A stretch of DNA of 56,341 nucleotides from Tenericutes bacterium ADurb.Bin087. Its GTDB lineage: Bacteria > Bacillota_I > Bacilli_A > RFN20 > CAG-826. The position numbers and the translations under genes are program-made. Of the stretch, positions 36,473 through 45,899 are shown one piece after another; the stretch's first letter is position 1, and every line of letters begins with the position of its first letter. The stretch lies in NCBI GenBank assembly GCA_002070905.1, contig MWEF01000008.1, positions 1 to 56,341 of the forward strand, read 5' to 3'. The notes beneath the pieces are model-generated. The model saw only the letters and a list, made by a program, of their open reading frames with translations. It had not been told where the DNA came from and made no database searches.

Positions 36473-37265
36473 ATTTCGGCGCGCGCACATTGGAATCCCT
36501 TATGTGGTATTCATGATTTTGTTTGTGTTATTACCGCTTTTCTTTGTGGCCTTCTACGCCTTCACGAATAGTGCGGGGCGCTTTAGTTTTGAACCGATGG
36601 TTAACTTCTTTACAAGTAGTGCGAAATGGCGCGTATTATTTGTCTCCTTTATCTTTGGGATCTTAAATACCGCCTTATGTTTACTGATTGGTTATCCATT
36701 AGCGATGATTCTCGCTAATAAAAAATATAACACTAATGCGGTGTTAGTGATGCTTTTTGTGATGCCAATGTGGATTAATTTCATTATCCGTTCATGGGCG
36801 ATGCGTGACGTCCTTGTCTTTTTAGGAATTGGTGGCGGTGAGTATCCAGAACTCGCAACATTATTAGGACTTACTTATAACTACTTACCATTTACCATTC
36901 TCCCGCTTTATTCAACGATGCTTAAAATGGACAAAAACCAAATTGAAGCAAGTTATGATCTTGGCGCAGGTCCAGTTACGACGTTCTTTAAAGTGATTGT
37001 GCCAATGACAATGCCTGGTATCGTTAGTGCGGCGACAATGGTCTTTATGCCAACGATGACAAGTTATGTTATCGCTGATATTTTAGGCGAAGGGAAAGTA
37101 ACTTTATTTGGGAAATATATTGAAATTTATTTCACGCAAAATATTTGGAATGAAGGTTCCTTCTTAGCGCTTGTGATGCTGGCGCTGATCGGAATCAGTG
37201 TCCTTGTCCCGAAACTTTTAACAAAAAAAAGCGCAGCAGCAAAGGGGGTCGGTATTTATGATTAA
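36462..37265 (+). CDS. potB: Polyamine ABC transporter permease PotB
   Basis: The 267-residue permease has six membrane segments. The family landmarks are [19 protein letters not shown] at the N-terminus and the EAA loop [25 protein letters not shown] near 170-190. It forms the polyamine channel with PotC. The start codon lies inside the end of potA, and the stop overlaps the potC start by 8 bp, so the four pot genes are translationally coupled. Confidence 0.93.
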   Translation: MKIRFRRAHIGIPYVVFMILFVLLPLFFVAFYAFTNSAGRFSFEPMVNFFTSSAKWRVLFVSFIFGILNTALCLLIGYPLAMILANKKYNTNAVLVMLFVMPMWINFIIRSWAMRDVLVFLGIGGGEYPELATLLGLTYNYLPFTILPLYSTMLKMDKNQIEASYDLGAGPVTTFFKVIVPMTMPGIVSAATMVFMPTMTSYVIADILGEGKVTLFGKYIEIYFTQNIWNEGSFLALVMLALIGISVLVPKLLTKKSAAAKGVGIYD

Positions 37266-38103
37266 GAAGATTCTCGCTAAAGTATATGTGTACTTTATTT
37301 TATTCCTGCTTTATTTACCAATTTTATTTCTCATTATCTATAGCTTTACGCCTGCGGAAACAACAGGGGTGTGGGAAGGCTTTAGTTTTGAACTTTATGG
37401 TCGCGTCTTTTTCAATGAAAAAATTATGCGGGCTTTGCTTAATACACTAATTATTGCGCTTAGCAGTGCCGCAGTGGCAACACTTTTAGGCACATTAGGG
37501 GCGATTGGTGTGTTTTATATGAAAAAGAGACCGCAAAAATTAATGGAAGGGATTAATGAAATTCCCGTTGTGAACGCTGAAATCGTCGTGGCGATAAGTC
37601 TTGCAATTTTATTTCGCGTGTTCGCTAATTTCTTAGAAGCACGTGGGGTCGCCACAAATAGTCCAAACTTTGTGACGCTTTTAATAGGTCACGTTGTGCT
37701 TAGTATTTCCTTTGTCTATCTAAACGTGAAACCAAAACTGCAACAAATGGATCCTAATGATTATGAAGCAGCGCTGGACTTAGGGGCTAAGCCGCTTTAT
37801 GCGATTCGCAAAGTCGTTTTACCAGCGATTGTACCTGGTATTGTCAGTGGCTTTATGCTTGCGTTTACGTTAAGTCTTGATGATTTTATCATTACGAACT
37901 TCTTACGTAATCAATCATTTGATACACTATCAACGTATGTCCAAGGCGTTATTGTGCGGGCCGCAATTCCGGCGGAGATGCGTGCTTTAACAACTTACAT
38001 TGTCTTAATTACACTTGCGGTCGTACTTATTTCAGGGATTAAACGTGATTCACGTTCAGCACGGAAAGCAATGTTACGAGCGCAAAAAAGGGGGACACTA
38101 TAA
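37258..38103 (+). CDS. potC: Polyamine ABC transporter permease PotC
   Basis: The 281-residue permease partners PotB. The EAA loop reads EAALDLGAKPLYAIRKVVLPAIVPG. The segment FTLSLDDFIITNFLRNQSFDTLSTYV is characteristic of PotC, which carries the LDDF/Y and F..G/Q..TLP signature. RBS AAGGGGG in the end of potB precedes the ATG. The stop TAATG shares its last A with the potD start. Confidence 0.93.
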   Translation: MIKKILAKVYVYFILFLLYLPILFLIIYSFTPAETTGVWEGFSFELYGRVFFNEKIMRALLNTLIIALSSAAVATLLGTLGAIGVFYMKKRPQKLMEGINEIPVVNAEIVVAISLAILFRVFANFLEARGVATNSPNFVTLLIGHVVLSISFVYLNVKPKLQQMDPNDYEAALDLGAKPLYAIRKVVLPAIVPGIVSGFMLAFTLSLDDFIITNFLRNQSFDTLSTYVQGVIVRAAIPAEMRALTTYIVLITLAVVLISGIKRDSRSARKAMLRAQKRGTL

Positions 38104-39602
38104 TGAAACGTAAATTTGTCTTTTTACCGCTTTTATTACTCGGTAGTGTCAGTTTAAGTAGTACGCCTTCACCATTAGTTACTGACTTTGTTCGTGATTA
38201 TGCCGCGCAAGCTACTGAACCAAGTGGTCCGCAAACATTGCGAATTTATAACTGGGAAGAATATATTGGGGAAGCAGATGATGAAGACCCTGACTGTGTT
38301 GATGTTTTAGCCGCATTCCAAGAATATTATCTTGAAGAATATGGTGAAGAAGTCACCATTGAGTATAATACATTCTCCACGAATGAAGATATGTACAATA
38401 TCGTTAAACTTAATGGGGCAAAATATGATTTAATCGCGCCAAGTGACTATATGATTCAACGGATGGTCCGCGAAGATATGCTCGAAAAGTATGATCTTGA
38501 TGACGACGGAAATTATAAATATGTTCCAAACTATAATGAATATGCAAGTCCGTATTTAATCGATTTATTCAAAGAAGATTTAGGGATTTATGAATATGCC
38601 CCGGGTTACATGTGGGGAACAATGGGCTTTCTTTATAATAGTGAATTTAATGATACTATCAGCGAAGATGTCCATAGTTGGATGATGTTATGGGATCAAA
38701 AATATAGTAAGAAAACGTCGATTAAAGATAGTATGCGTGAAGGGTATTTACTTGGGCTCTTTAAGTATTATGAAACAGAATTAAATGACTTAGCAGCGCA
38801 AAGAAGCGAAGGGCTCATTAGTGATGATGATTATAATGCCGAGCTTAGTGACCTACTCAATGACGTTGATCCTGACACAATCAAAGAAGTAATTCATGTG
38901 ATGAATGAACTTAAAAGTAATATTTATGGGTTAGAAGTTGACCAAGGGAAGATTGATATGATTACGGGGAAAATCGCCGCGAACACCGCTTGGAGCGGGG
39001 ACGCTGTTTATGCGATTGAAGAAGACCCAAATGATGTGCTCCGTTATACGATTCCTAAAGAAGGTAGTAACATTTGGTTTGATGGTTGGATTATGCCCCG
39101 TGGCGCTAATAAAGTTGTCGCGCAACGCTTCGTAAACTTTGTGAGCAGTCCCGAAATGGCAATTGCTAATATGTATTATATTGGTTACACTAGTTTTATT
39201 GCAGGGGATGATGTCTTAGAATACATCCTTGATAACGATGCGGTGTATGATGCCGCAGAAGCGGAAGAAACAGTCGATCTTGACTTTACATATTTCTTTA
39301 GTGATACCATCGAAAATCCAAGCGACGCTGTGATTACTATTGACGCAAATTATGTGGGCCATACGTTAACCACAACTTATCCAACTGAAGAAGAAATTAT
39401 TCGTAGTGTAGTGATGCGTGACTTTGGCGATAGTAATAAGCTTGTCATTGACATGTGGGCGAATTTTAAAGCGACGGATATTCAAAACTGGATGATTATC
39501 TTTAGTGTGATAATTGTCCTTGCGGTTGGCAGTGCGGTCACTGTTAACCAAGTCCAAAAATTTAAGGCCGCGCGTCGCAAGCGCAATTTATATAAAGAGT
39601 AG
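38103..39602 (+). CDS. potD: Polyamine-binding protein PotD with C-terminal membrane anchor
   Basis: The 499-residue receptor for spermidine/putrescine opens its mature domain with LRIYNWEEYIGEA, and YDLIAPSDYMIQRMVRED follows, both typical of PotD. It has an N-terminal signal sequence without a lipobox Cys. Instead the C-terminus has a membrane helix (WMIIFSVIIVLAVGSAVTV) and a basic tail (KFKAARRKRNLYKE), so it is tethered from the other end. An acidic insertion near residues 220-270 (LISDDDYNAELSDLLNDVDPD) is not usual in short PotD proteins. It is the last transport gene of the potABCD operon. Confidence 0.91.
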   Translation: MKRKFVFLPLLLLGSVSLSSTPSPLVTDFVRDYAAQATEPSGPQTLRIYNWEEYIGEADDEDPDCVDVLAAFQEYYLEEYGEEVTIEYNTFSTNEDMYNIVKLNGAKYDLIAPSDYMIQRMVREDMLEKYDLDDDGNYKYVPNYNEYASPYLIDLFKEDLGIYEYAPGYMWGTMGFLYNSEFNDTISEDVHSWMMLWDQKYSKKTSIKDSMREGYLLGLFKYYETELNDLAAQRSEGLISDDDYNAELSDLLNDVDPDTIKEVIHVMNELKSNIYGLEVDQGKIDMITGKIAANTAWSGDAVYAIEEDPNDVLRYTIPKEGSNIWFDGWIMPRGANKVVAQRFVNFVSSPEMAIANMYYIGYTSFIAGDDVLEYILDNDAVYDAAEAEETVDLDFTYFFSDTIENPSDAVITIDANYVGHTLTTTYPTEEEIIRSVVMRDFGDSNKLVIDMWANFKATDIQNWMIIFSVIIVLAVGSAVTVNQVQKFKAARRKRNLYKE

Positions 39603-39604
39603 CA

Positions 39605-40726
39605 ATGAACAAAAAGTTAGCGATCATTGGTGGTGGAGTAAGCGGAGTAACCTTAGCGCGGTTAGTGCAAGACTCCTTTAGTGTCACTATCTTTGAACGC
39701 GAGCCTAGTCTCTTACAAAAACTTTTACGCACAGGTAATGGGCGAGCGAATATATATAACCGCAACATTCATCCTTTCTGTTATAACGATGAAGATTTTC
39801 TCAGTGCCCATTTACCACGGATTGTTAAAACACTTGATGACTTATTTAATACTTTTAATATTGTTACTTACACTGATGCGGAAGGACGAGTATATCCGTA
39901 TAGTCGTAGTGCAAAAGCATTGCGCGCCTTATTTATTAACGGTTTAAAGTGCGACATAAGATTAGAGCACACTGTTAAAGAAATAACTAAGGTTAATGAT
40001 AAATATGAAGTTGATGGCGAAGAATTTGACGCTGTGGCGCTTACGATGGGCTCTAGTGCGGGACTCTTTAAATATCCGCTTGATAATAATAACGCTGCCC
40101 TTATTAATGGTCTTGGTCTAGAAACAACCGAACTCGTACCGACGATTAAAACAATTAAAGTTAGTGAAAATTTAAAGCGAATTGAACATGAACGTGTGAT
40201 TGCTAGAATGACACTGTTTGATGACGATAACATTATCGCTAGTGACGTTGGTGAAGTGTTATTTAAGAAGGACGGGCTAAGCGGAATCGTTAGTTTTATT
40301 TTAAGTAGTTACCTTGAATGGGCGGTCGTTAAAAATCCGAAACGACACTACTCTTTAGCCCTTGATTTAATGCCTGACTTTAGCCGACGTTACGCAGCGG
40401 AGCTCATCCAAAAAGAGGCTGACTTTGATAACATTTTTAGTCCTAACTTAAGCCATTATTTAAAGGGGCGTCCAGAGCCACTTTTAGAGCGCGTTAAGAA
40501 TCTAACTTTTACCCCTAAACCAAAAAATAATCCCGAGAATACAAGTGCGCTCCATGGCGGGATTAAACTCTCACAACTAACTGAAGATTTTGCCGTAAAG
40601 CAAAGTGAAAATCTCTATGCGCTTGGTGAAGTGATAAACATTGACGGCATATGCGGCGGCTACAATTTAGCGTTCGCTTTTTACGCTGCAAAGGTCGTAA
40701 GTGATGCGCTCTTACGAAAATTGTAA
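39605..40726 (+). CDS. HI0933/YhiN-family FAD-dependent oxidoreductase
   Basis: The 373-residue flavoprotein has an FAD-binding Rossmann start, LAIIGGGVSGVTLARL. LRTGNGRANIYN matches the G-N-G-R-(C/A)-N signature of the HI0933 family. AVALTMGSSAG matches the family's T-G-G/S-x2 segment, and LYALGEVINIDGICGGYNLAFAF matches the C-terminal FAD-contact motif. The physiological substrate of this family is not established; tRNA or quinone roles have only been suggested. It starts 2 bp after potD, so it is probably read from the pot transcript, with a weak RBS AAAGAG. At 373 residues it is somewhat shorter than the usual 390-420. Confidence 0.83.
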   Translation: MNKKLAIIGGGVSGVTLARLVQDSFSVTIFEREPSLLQKLLRTGNGRANIYNRNIHPFCYNDEDFLSAHLPRIVKTLDDLFNTFNIVTYTDAEGRVYPYSRSAKALRALFINGLKCDIRLEHTVKEITKVNDKYEVDGEEFDAVALTMGSSAGLFKYPLDNNNAALINGLGLETTELVPTIKTIKVSENLKRIEHERVIARMTLFDDDNIIASDVGEVLFKKDGLSGIVSFILSSYLEWAVVKNPKRHYSLALDLMPDFSRRYAAELIQKEADFDNIFSPNLSHYLKGRPEPLLERVKNLTFTPKPKNNPENTSALHGGIKLSQLTEDFAVKQSENLYALGEVINIDGICGGYNLAFAFYAAKVVSDALLRKL

Positions 40727-40983
40727 ATATAGCGCTTCCATGTTAGACAATGTATAAATTACTAATTTAAACCTAGCAAAAAAGGGTTATTTATGCCATT
40801 TTAGTAAACAATTAGTAGTTATTTTTCTTGGAAAACAAAGAAAAACGAACAAACTTTTGTTACTATTTAATTACTACTTTCGGGAGGTTCTTACCGATAA
40901 GCGACAATGGTTGCAAAGTCGCTTTTTTTATTTTAATCTTAAGGTCAGAAATTAATATAACTATTTCTAGAGGAGGGTTTTTT
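40727..40983 (+). promoter_or_regulatory. nrdD leader region with possible structured RNA
   Basis: The 257-bp gap holds a TATAAA at 40753-40758, several AT-rich stems (TTTTTCTT/AAGAAAAA at 40822-40845; AGTAGT/ACTACT at 40814-40819 and 40873-40878), then TCGG-(10)-CCGA and an intrinsic terminator, then the nrdD RBS AGAGGAGGG. I see no NrdR box and no match to a riboswitch class I know. Confidence 0.35.
40900..40928 (+). terminator. Intrinsic terminator upstream of nrdD
   Basis: AAGCGAC / GTCGCTT with a 12-nt loop is followed by seven T residues, 56 bp before the nrdD start. It is either the end of the pot-flavoprotein transcript or an attenuator of nrdD. Confidence 0.8.
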
Positions 40984-43188
40984 ATGGTCACACATATTAG
41001 AAAAAGAGACGGCAGGTTACAAAAGTTTAATGCAGGAAAAATTGCGAGTGCAATTAACGCAGCTTACGGCAACACTAACGATGTGCAAGCTTTACTTTAC
41101 GCTGCGGAAATCACTAGTAATTTAAATGCGAATTACGATGGGACAATCGACATTGAAGTCGTCCAAGACGAAGTCGAAAAGTTCTTAATGAAGAAAGATC
41201 CCGATACGGCCAAAAAATATATTTTATATCGCAAAGACCGCGAACGGATTCGCAATGCCAAGAGCACCGTTTTTAACTATAAAAAACTCGTTGAGGATTA
41301 TTTACATATTGCCGACTGGCGGGTCAAAGAAAACTCCACAGTCAATTATTCTTTAGGGGGCTTAATCTTAAGCAATAGTGGCGCTGTGACCGCGAACTAT
41401 TGGTTAAGTGAAGTATATGATGAAGAAGTCGCTAATGCGCACAGAAGCGCCGCAATTCATATTCATGACTTAAGTATGCTCAGTGCCTATTGTGCGGGCT
41501 GGGATATTGAAAAGATTATTCGCGAAGGGGTTGGTGGTGTTGAAGGCAAGATTTCAAGTAAACCAGCAAAACACTTATTTACGTTAGCAAACCAACTCGT
41601 TAACTTCTTAGGCATCATGCAAAACGAATGGGCGGGCGCACAAGCTTTTAGTAGCTTTGATACCTACCTCGCTCCATTTGTTAAAGTTGATAACTTAGCT
41701 TATGAAGAAGTAAAACAAGCGATTCAATCATTCGTGTTTGGCGTCAATACTCCAAGTCGGTGGGGGAGTCAAGCACCATTTAGTAATATTACCCTTGACT
41801 GGACTGTGCCAAGCGACCTCGCTGATCGCCCAGCGATTGTGGGTGGCAAAGACATGCCCTTTAAATATAAAGACTGTCAAAAAGAAATGGATATGATTAA
41901 CAAAGCGTTCCTTGAAGTCATGATTGAAGGTGACGCAAATGGGCGCGGATTCCAATATCCAATCCCAACTTATTCCATTACGCGTGAATTCTCGTGGGAT
42001 GAAACTGAAAATAATAAACTCTTATTTGAAATGACAGCGAAATATGGCACTCCTTACTTCAGTAACTATATTAATAGTGATATGGAACCAAGTGATGTGC
42101 GGAGTATGTGCTGTCGCTTACGGCTTGACTTACGTGAATTACGCAAAAAAGGTGGCGGTTTCTTTGGCGCTGGTAGTAATACTGGTTCAGTTGGCGTTGT
42201 GACACTTAATATGCCACGCTTAGCCTATCTCTCACGCACGGAAGTTGAATTCTTTAATGAACTTGATAAATTAATGGATGTTAGTGCCCGTAGTTTAAAA
42301 GTAAAACGCGATGTCGTTAGTAAATTACTGGAAGACGGTCTCTTTCCATACACAAAACGCTATTTAGGGAATTTTGACAATCACTTCTCAACGATTGGCC
42401 TTGTTGGGATGAACGAAGCATGTTTAAATGCGAGGTGGCTAGGGAAAGACTTGGGTGACGAAGCAGCACAAGCATTTACGATTAAAGTCTTAAATCATAT
42501 GCGTGAACGACTTAGTGACTACCAAGAAGCCTATGGTGATCTCTATAACTTAGAAGCAACACCAGCGGAAAGTACCGCCTATCGTTTTGCCAAACACGAT
42601 AAAGTGCGTTATCCCGATATTATTACCGCTAGGTTAGGTGCAGAGGGTGATCCTTTCTACACTAACTCGAGTCACTTACCAGTGGGCTATACCGCTAGTA
42701 TTAGTGAAGCGCTTGATATTCAAGATGAAATGCAAACCCTTTATACGTCAGGAACAGTATTCCACACGTTCTTAGGACAAAAATTACCAAGTTGGCAAAG
42801 TGCGGCACGCTTAGTGCGGAAAATCGCTGAAAACTATCGCTTACCTTACTTTACAATGTCCCCAACATATTCAATTTGTCCAACACACGGCTATTTAACA
42901 GGTGAAGTCGAAGTTTGTCCAGAATGTAAAAGGACGACTGAAGTCTATTCCCGGATTACGGGCTACTACCGGCCACTTAAAAACTGGAATGATGGCAAGA
43001 AAGCTGAATTTGAAACACGCTTAGAATACGCTGACTTTAATATTGAAGGTGGTACGGTCCATAATCCTAAATTTAGCGCCCCCAAAGAAGTCGTTAAAGA
43101 TACCGCAGGCACGCCCGTTAAAGATCAAACACCAGCCCCGAAAAAAGGTGCACCAATCATTTTCTTAAATAAACAAAATAATGACTAA
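40984..43188 (+). CDS. nrdD: Anaerobic (class III) ribonucleoside-triphosphate reductase
   Basis: The 734-residue enzyme makes dNTPs from NTPs without oxygen. An ATP-cone occupies residues about 3-90 (IRKRDGRLQKFNAGKIASAI). The barrel follows, with CCRLRLDLRELRKKGGGFFGAG. The C-terminus has the zinc site SICPTHGYLTGEVEVCPEC and the glycyl radical loop SRITGYYRP. About 55 residues follow the radical Gly, with a Lys/Pro-rich tail. ATG 40984 has AGAGGAGGG 7 nt upstream; an open frame further upstream has no coding sense. nrdG overlaps its end by 8 bp, providing the activating enzyme. Confidence 0.96.
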   Translation: MVTHIRKRDGRLQKFNAGKIASAINAAYGNTNDVQALLYAAEITSNLNANYDGTIDIEVVQDEVEKFLMKKDPDTAKKYILYRKDRERIRNAKSTVFNYKKLVEDYLHIADWRVKENSTVNYSLGGLILSNSGAVTANYWLSEVYDEEVANAHRSAAIHIHDLSMLSAYCAGWDIEKIIREGVGGVEGKISSKPAKHLFTLANQLVNFLGIMQNEWAGAQAFSSFDTYLAPFVKVDNLAYEEVKQAIQSFVFGVNTPSRWGSQAPFSNITLDWTVPSDLADRPAIVGGKDMPFKYKDCQKEMDMINKAFLEVMIEGDANGRGFQYPIPTYSITREFSWDETENNKLLFEMTAKYGTPYFSNYINSDMEPSDVRSMCCRLRLDLRELRKKGGGFFGAGSNTGSVGVVTLNMPRLAYLSRTEVEFFNELDKLMDVSARSLKVKRDVVSKLLEDGLFPYTKRYLGNFDNHFSTIGLVGMNEACLNARWLGKDLGDEAAQAFTIKVLNHMRERLSDYQEAYGDLYNLEATPAESTAYRFAKHDKVRYPDIITARLGAEGDPFYTNSSHLPVGYTASISEALDIQDEMQTLYTSGTVFHTFLGQKLPSWQSAARLVRKIAENYRLPYFTMSPTYSICPTHGYLTGEVEVCPECKRTTEVYSRITGYYRPLKNWNDGKKAEFETRLEYADFNIEGGTVHNPKFSAPKEVVKDTAGTPVKDQTPAPKKGAPIIFLNKQNND

Positions 43189-43699
43189 AAAGACGATACG
43201 AATAGCAGGTTACGTAAACGATTCCTTGGTTGATGGACCAGGGATTCGTTTTACAATATTTACCCAAGGCTGTCCCTATCGTTGTTTAGGGTGTCATAAC
43301 CCTGATACATGGGATCCAAAGGGTGGCGAAGAAGTAGAAATAAGTGCGCTTATTAAAAAATGGCGCAAGAATCCGCTGCTTGATGGCATCACCTTAAGTG
43401 GTGGCGAACCTTTAAGTCAAAAAGAAGCACTCTTGCCCCTTATTAACGCCGCGAAAGAAGACGGGCTTAATATTACGATGTATACAGGGTCAACTTATGA
43501 AGAACTACTTAAAAGAAATGATGCAGTCATAAATGAAATCTTAAGTAAAGTCGATTACTTAATTGATGGTCCCTTTATTTTGCATGAACTAAATCTTAAT
43601 TTACTCTATCGTGGTAGTAACAACCAACGGATTATTGATTTACGGAAAAGTACGCCTGATAAGCTTGTCCTTATTCACACAATGCGTGATTTTAAATAA
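43181..43699 (+). CDS. nrdG: Anaerobic ribonucleotide reductase activating protein (radical SAM)
   Basis: The 172-residue protein has the radical SAM cluster GCPYRCLGCHNPDTWD (CxxxCxxC), preceded by SLVDGPGIRFTIF and followed by ITLSGGEPLSQ, the SAM-binding GGE motif. It installs the glycyl radical on NrdD. The gene starts inside the last codons of nrdD and is followed by a strong terminator, so nrdDG is a two-gene unit. Confidence 0.96.
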   Translation: MTKKTIRIAGYVNDSLVDGPGIRFTIFTQGCPYRCLGCHNPDTWDPKGGEEVEISALIKKWRKNPLLDGITLSGGEPLSQKEALLPLINAAKEDGLNITMYTGSTYEELLKRNDAVINEILSKVDYLIDGPFILHELNLNLLYRGSNNQRIIDLRKSTPDKLVLIHTMRDFK

Positions 43700-43718
43700 A
43701 ATAAGGATGTCTTAATGA

Positions 43719-43755
43719 AAAAAGAGTGATGTTAAGGTCACTCTTTTTGTTTTTA
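43719..43755. terminator. Bidirectional terminator between nrdG and the ABC exporter
   Basis: AAAGAGTGA / TCACTCTTT with an 8-nt loop has T-runs on both strands and separates convergent genes. Confidence 0.87.
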
Positions 43756-43769
43756 TGATGTAGTTATGG

Positions 43770-44903
43770 TTATTTTCTAAACATGATCTTTTCACTACCA
43801 AACATGACAGTGAGTAAGTAGATTCCGCCCACTGCGACAAGTAAATTAGTGATGAGTGTTAAGATAAATGGGACAATTAAGAAGTCGCCACTAAATAAGG
43901 AAAGTAAGATATTAACAGAGTTATAAATAGGGATTAAGTATAAGGCGGCATTTGTTGTCGCACTTCCAAACATTGTTGTAACACCAGTTGCCATAATCAT
44001 CATCATTAATGGTGCACTTAAGCCATTAGCTTCTTTAATTGACTTCGCGTAAGCACTAATTAAGCTATTAAAGACAATAAAGACGAGCATCGTGACAATT
44101 AAGACAGTAAATATGGCCAAATAAGTGCCAGCGTTAAGTGTCGCAAAGTTAACGTCACTACCCATCATTTTCGGCAAACTTAGTGTGACGCCAAGGAAAC
44201 TACTAGCCGCACTAACTAAAGCGACAATACTAAGCGCAATAATTTTACCAAGCGCTAAAGTGCTGCGTTTGACCGGTGTGACAAGGAGCGTCGCAATAGT
44301 GCCGCGCTCTTTTTCTCCGGCAATACTTTCGGGTGCCACCGCCATTGCGCCGGTAAAGAGGAAAGTAATAAGTAAGAAGGGGAGCATACCCATAATAATT
44401 GTGGTGCCGATATCACCTTGGGTTGAGTGATCAACAGGGGTCGCCACATATATTTGTAAAACATTATTTAAGATACCAGCATAATTTTGATAAGCGGTCA
44501 TGCTTGGCATACTTGAAGCGTTAAAGTGGAAAGTGACCACTGGTGGATTTTCAGGATCATTAGCGGTATATTTCGCTAAGAAGTCAACTTCATAAACGAC
44601 ATATAAATCAAGTTTCTTTTCAGCAAGCATGGTCGCAAAGTCTGCAGGAGTTTCTTCTAAAAATGTTACTTTTTCAAAGCCAAGATTAGCGTCAATGACA
44701 TTAAAACGGGGATCATTGGGGCGATTTTCAATCCGTAACACATAATCATGATCTTTCCCTTCCGCGGTTTTTTTAATAATATCGCCCATGATTGTATACA
44801 TTATAAAAATGATAATACCAGGAATAATTAACGCTGCGAGCATTCGTTTGTCAGTAAAGAAACGGCGTAATTCTTTTTTAATGACGGTCCATAAGTTATT
44901 CAT
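43770..44903 (-). CDS. ABC-2 type exporter permease (NatB-like)
   Basis: The 377-residue membrane protein has one N-terminal helix, a large extracytoplasmic loop (residues about 45-175) and five or six helices at the C-terminus. The loop-helix motif SIAGEKERGTIATLLVTPVKRS is characteristic of NatB/YhaP Na+-efflux or drug-resistance permeases. It forms a dimer with the ATPase encoded immediately upstream, which overlaps by 1 nt (TAATG). The exported substrate (Na+, peptide or lipid) cannot be read from sequence. Confidence 0.85.
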   Translation of the reverse strand: MNNLWTVIKKELRRFFTDKRMLAALIIPGIIIFIMYTIMGDIIKKTAEGKDHDYVLRIENRPNDPRFNVIDANLGFEKVTFLEETPADFATMLAEKKLDLYVVYEVDFLAKYTANDPENPPVVTFHFNASSMPSMTAYQNYAGILNNVLQIYVATPVDHSTQGDIGTTIIMGMLPFLLITFLFTGAMAVAPESIAGEKERGTIATLLVTPVKRSTLALGKIIALSIVALVSAASSFLGVTLSLPKMMGSDVNFATLNAGTYLAIFTVLIVTMLVFIVFNSLISAYAKSIKEANGLSAPLMMMIMATGVTTMFGSATTNAALYLIPIYNSVNILLSLFSGDFLIVPFILTLITNLLVAVGGIYLLTVMFGSEKIMFRK

Positions 44904-45679
44904 TAGGCAAGCCCTCCTTTAACTTTTTCATATTCAAGAAAGAAACGTTCCTCAAGACTATTTGGCTCACTAAAGACACTCATACTTTCTTCAAAGATGA
45001 GACGCCCATCAATAATGACCCCAACCCGGTCACATATTCTTTCAACAAGCGAGAAGATGTGTGTTGATAAGATAATTGTTTTCCCCGCTTCTTTTAAGGC
45101 AGTAAGGAAATCAATGACCGTTTTCGCGGTAATAACGTCAAGGCCGTTTGTCGGTTCATCAAAAATAATGAATTTTGGATCGTGAACGATGCTAATGACA
45201 AGCGAAACTTTTTGTTTCATCCCGCTACTGAGGTCGCTGACCTTGACTTCTTTAAATTCACTAATTTCGAATTTATCAAAGAGTTCTTGTTTGCGTTTTT
45301 CTCTTACTTCTTCAGGCACACCATGGAGCCGGCTGAAGTAATCAAACAAGTAATTTGGTGTGAAGAAGTCGTCTAACTTTAATTCACTTGTTAAGAAGCC
45401 AATTTGACTGCGGACTTTACTTTGTTCTTTACTGATATCATAACCATTAACTTTTACCTCACCACTATCTTTTTTAATTAAGGTTGAGATAATGCGTAAT
45501 GTTGTTGTTTTACCCGCGCCATTAGGACCAAGTAAACCATATATTTCCCCTTCATAAATATTAAAGGAGAGGTCATTAACCGCAACACGAACTTTCGTAT
45601 TTGTTTTTTCGATTTTTTGTTGTTTTTTCGAAAGTTTAAATGTCTTGACTAAATTTTTAACTTCTAAGATTGGTTGCAT
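44903..45679 (-). CDS. ABC exporter ATPase (NatA-like)
   Basis: The 258-residue ATPase has GLLGPNGAGKTTTLR, SDLSSGMKQKVSLV (signature), FIIFDEPTNGLD (Walker B) and STHIFSLVERICDRV (switch). It powers the NatB-like permease. RBS AAGGAGG is 4 nt from the ATG, and a TATAAT lies 12 bp upstream of that RBS. An N-terminal segment with extra Lys (KLSKKQQKIEKTNTKVR) separates the first two strands and is longer than in most NatA proteins. Confidence 0.9.
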   Translation of the reverse strand: MQPILEVKNLVKTFKLSKKQQKIEKTNTKVRVAVNDLSFNIYEGEIYGLLGPNGAGKTTTLRIISTLIKKDSGEVKVNGYDISKEQSKVRSQIGFLTSELKLDDFFTPNYLFDYFSRLHGVPEEVREKRKQELFDKFEISEFKEVKVSDLSSGMKQKVSLVISIVHDPKFIIFDEPTNGLDVITAKTVIDFLTALKEAGKTIILSTHIFSLVERICDRVGVIIDGRLIFEESMSVFSEPNSLEERFFLEYEKVKGGLA

Positions 45680-45845
45680 AGTTCCTCCTTATTTCTTTAT
45701 TATACATAAAGAATATATCTGCCCTTGAAGATATTACAATTATTTACGAGATTTTTACAGCACTTACACAAAGAAATATTGTATTTATTAATAGGAGATT
45801 AATTATTAAACTATTAATGAAAACTATTAAAATAATGATAACGCA

Positions 45846-45874
45846 TTGACAATATAATGATATACTAATACAAT
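45846..45874 (+). promoter_or_regulatory. Promoter of the relB-yafQ module
   Basis: TTGACA (45846-45851), a 17-bp spacer and TACAAT (45869-45874), followed after 13 bp by AGGAGG. Confidence 0.78.
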
Positions 45875-45899
45875 GACATTGAATAGGAGGAATTTAAAT

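Noticed and set aside
40860-40930. A preQ1, purine/2'-dG, THF or guanidine riboswitch before nrdD
   Set aside because: I compared the remembered cores and found no match in conserved nucleotides; only a generic stem set and a terminator remain.
40828-40983. N-terminal extension of nrdD by 52 codons
   Set aside because: The open frame crosses an intrinsic terminator and precedes a near-perfect RBS; NrdD proteins begin at the ATP-cone with MVTHIRKRDG.
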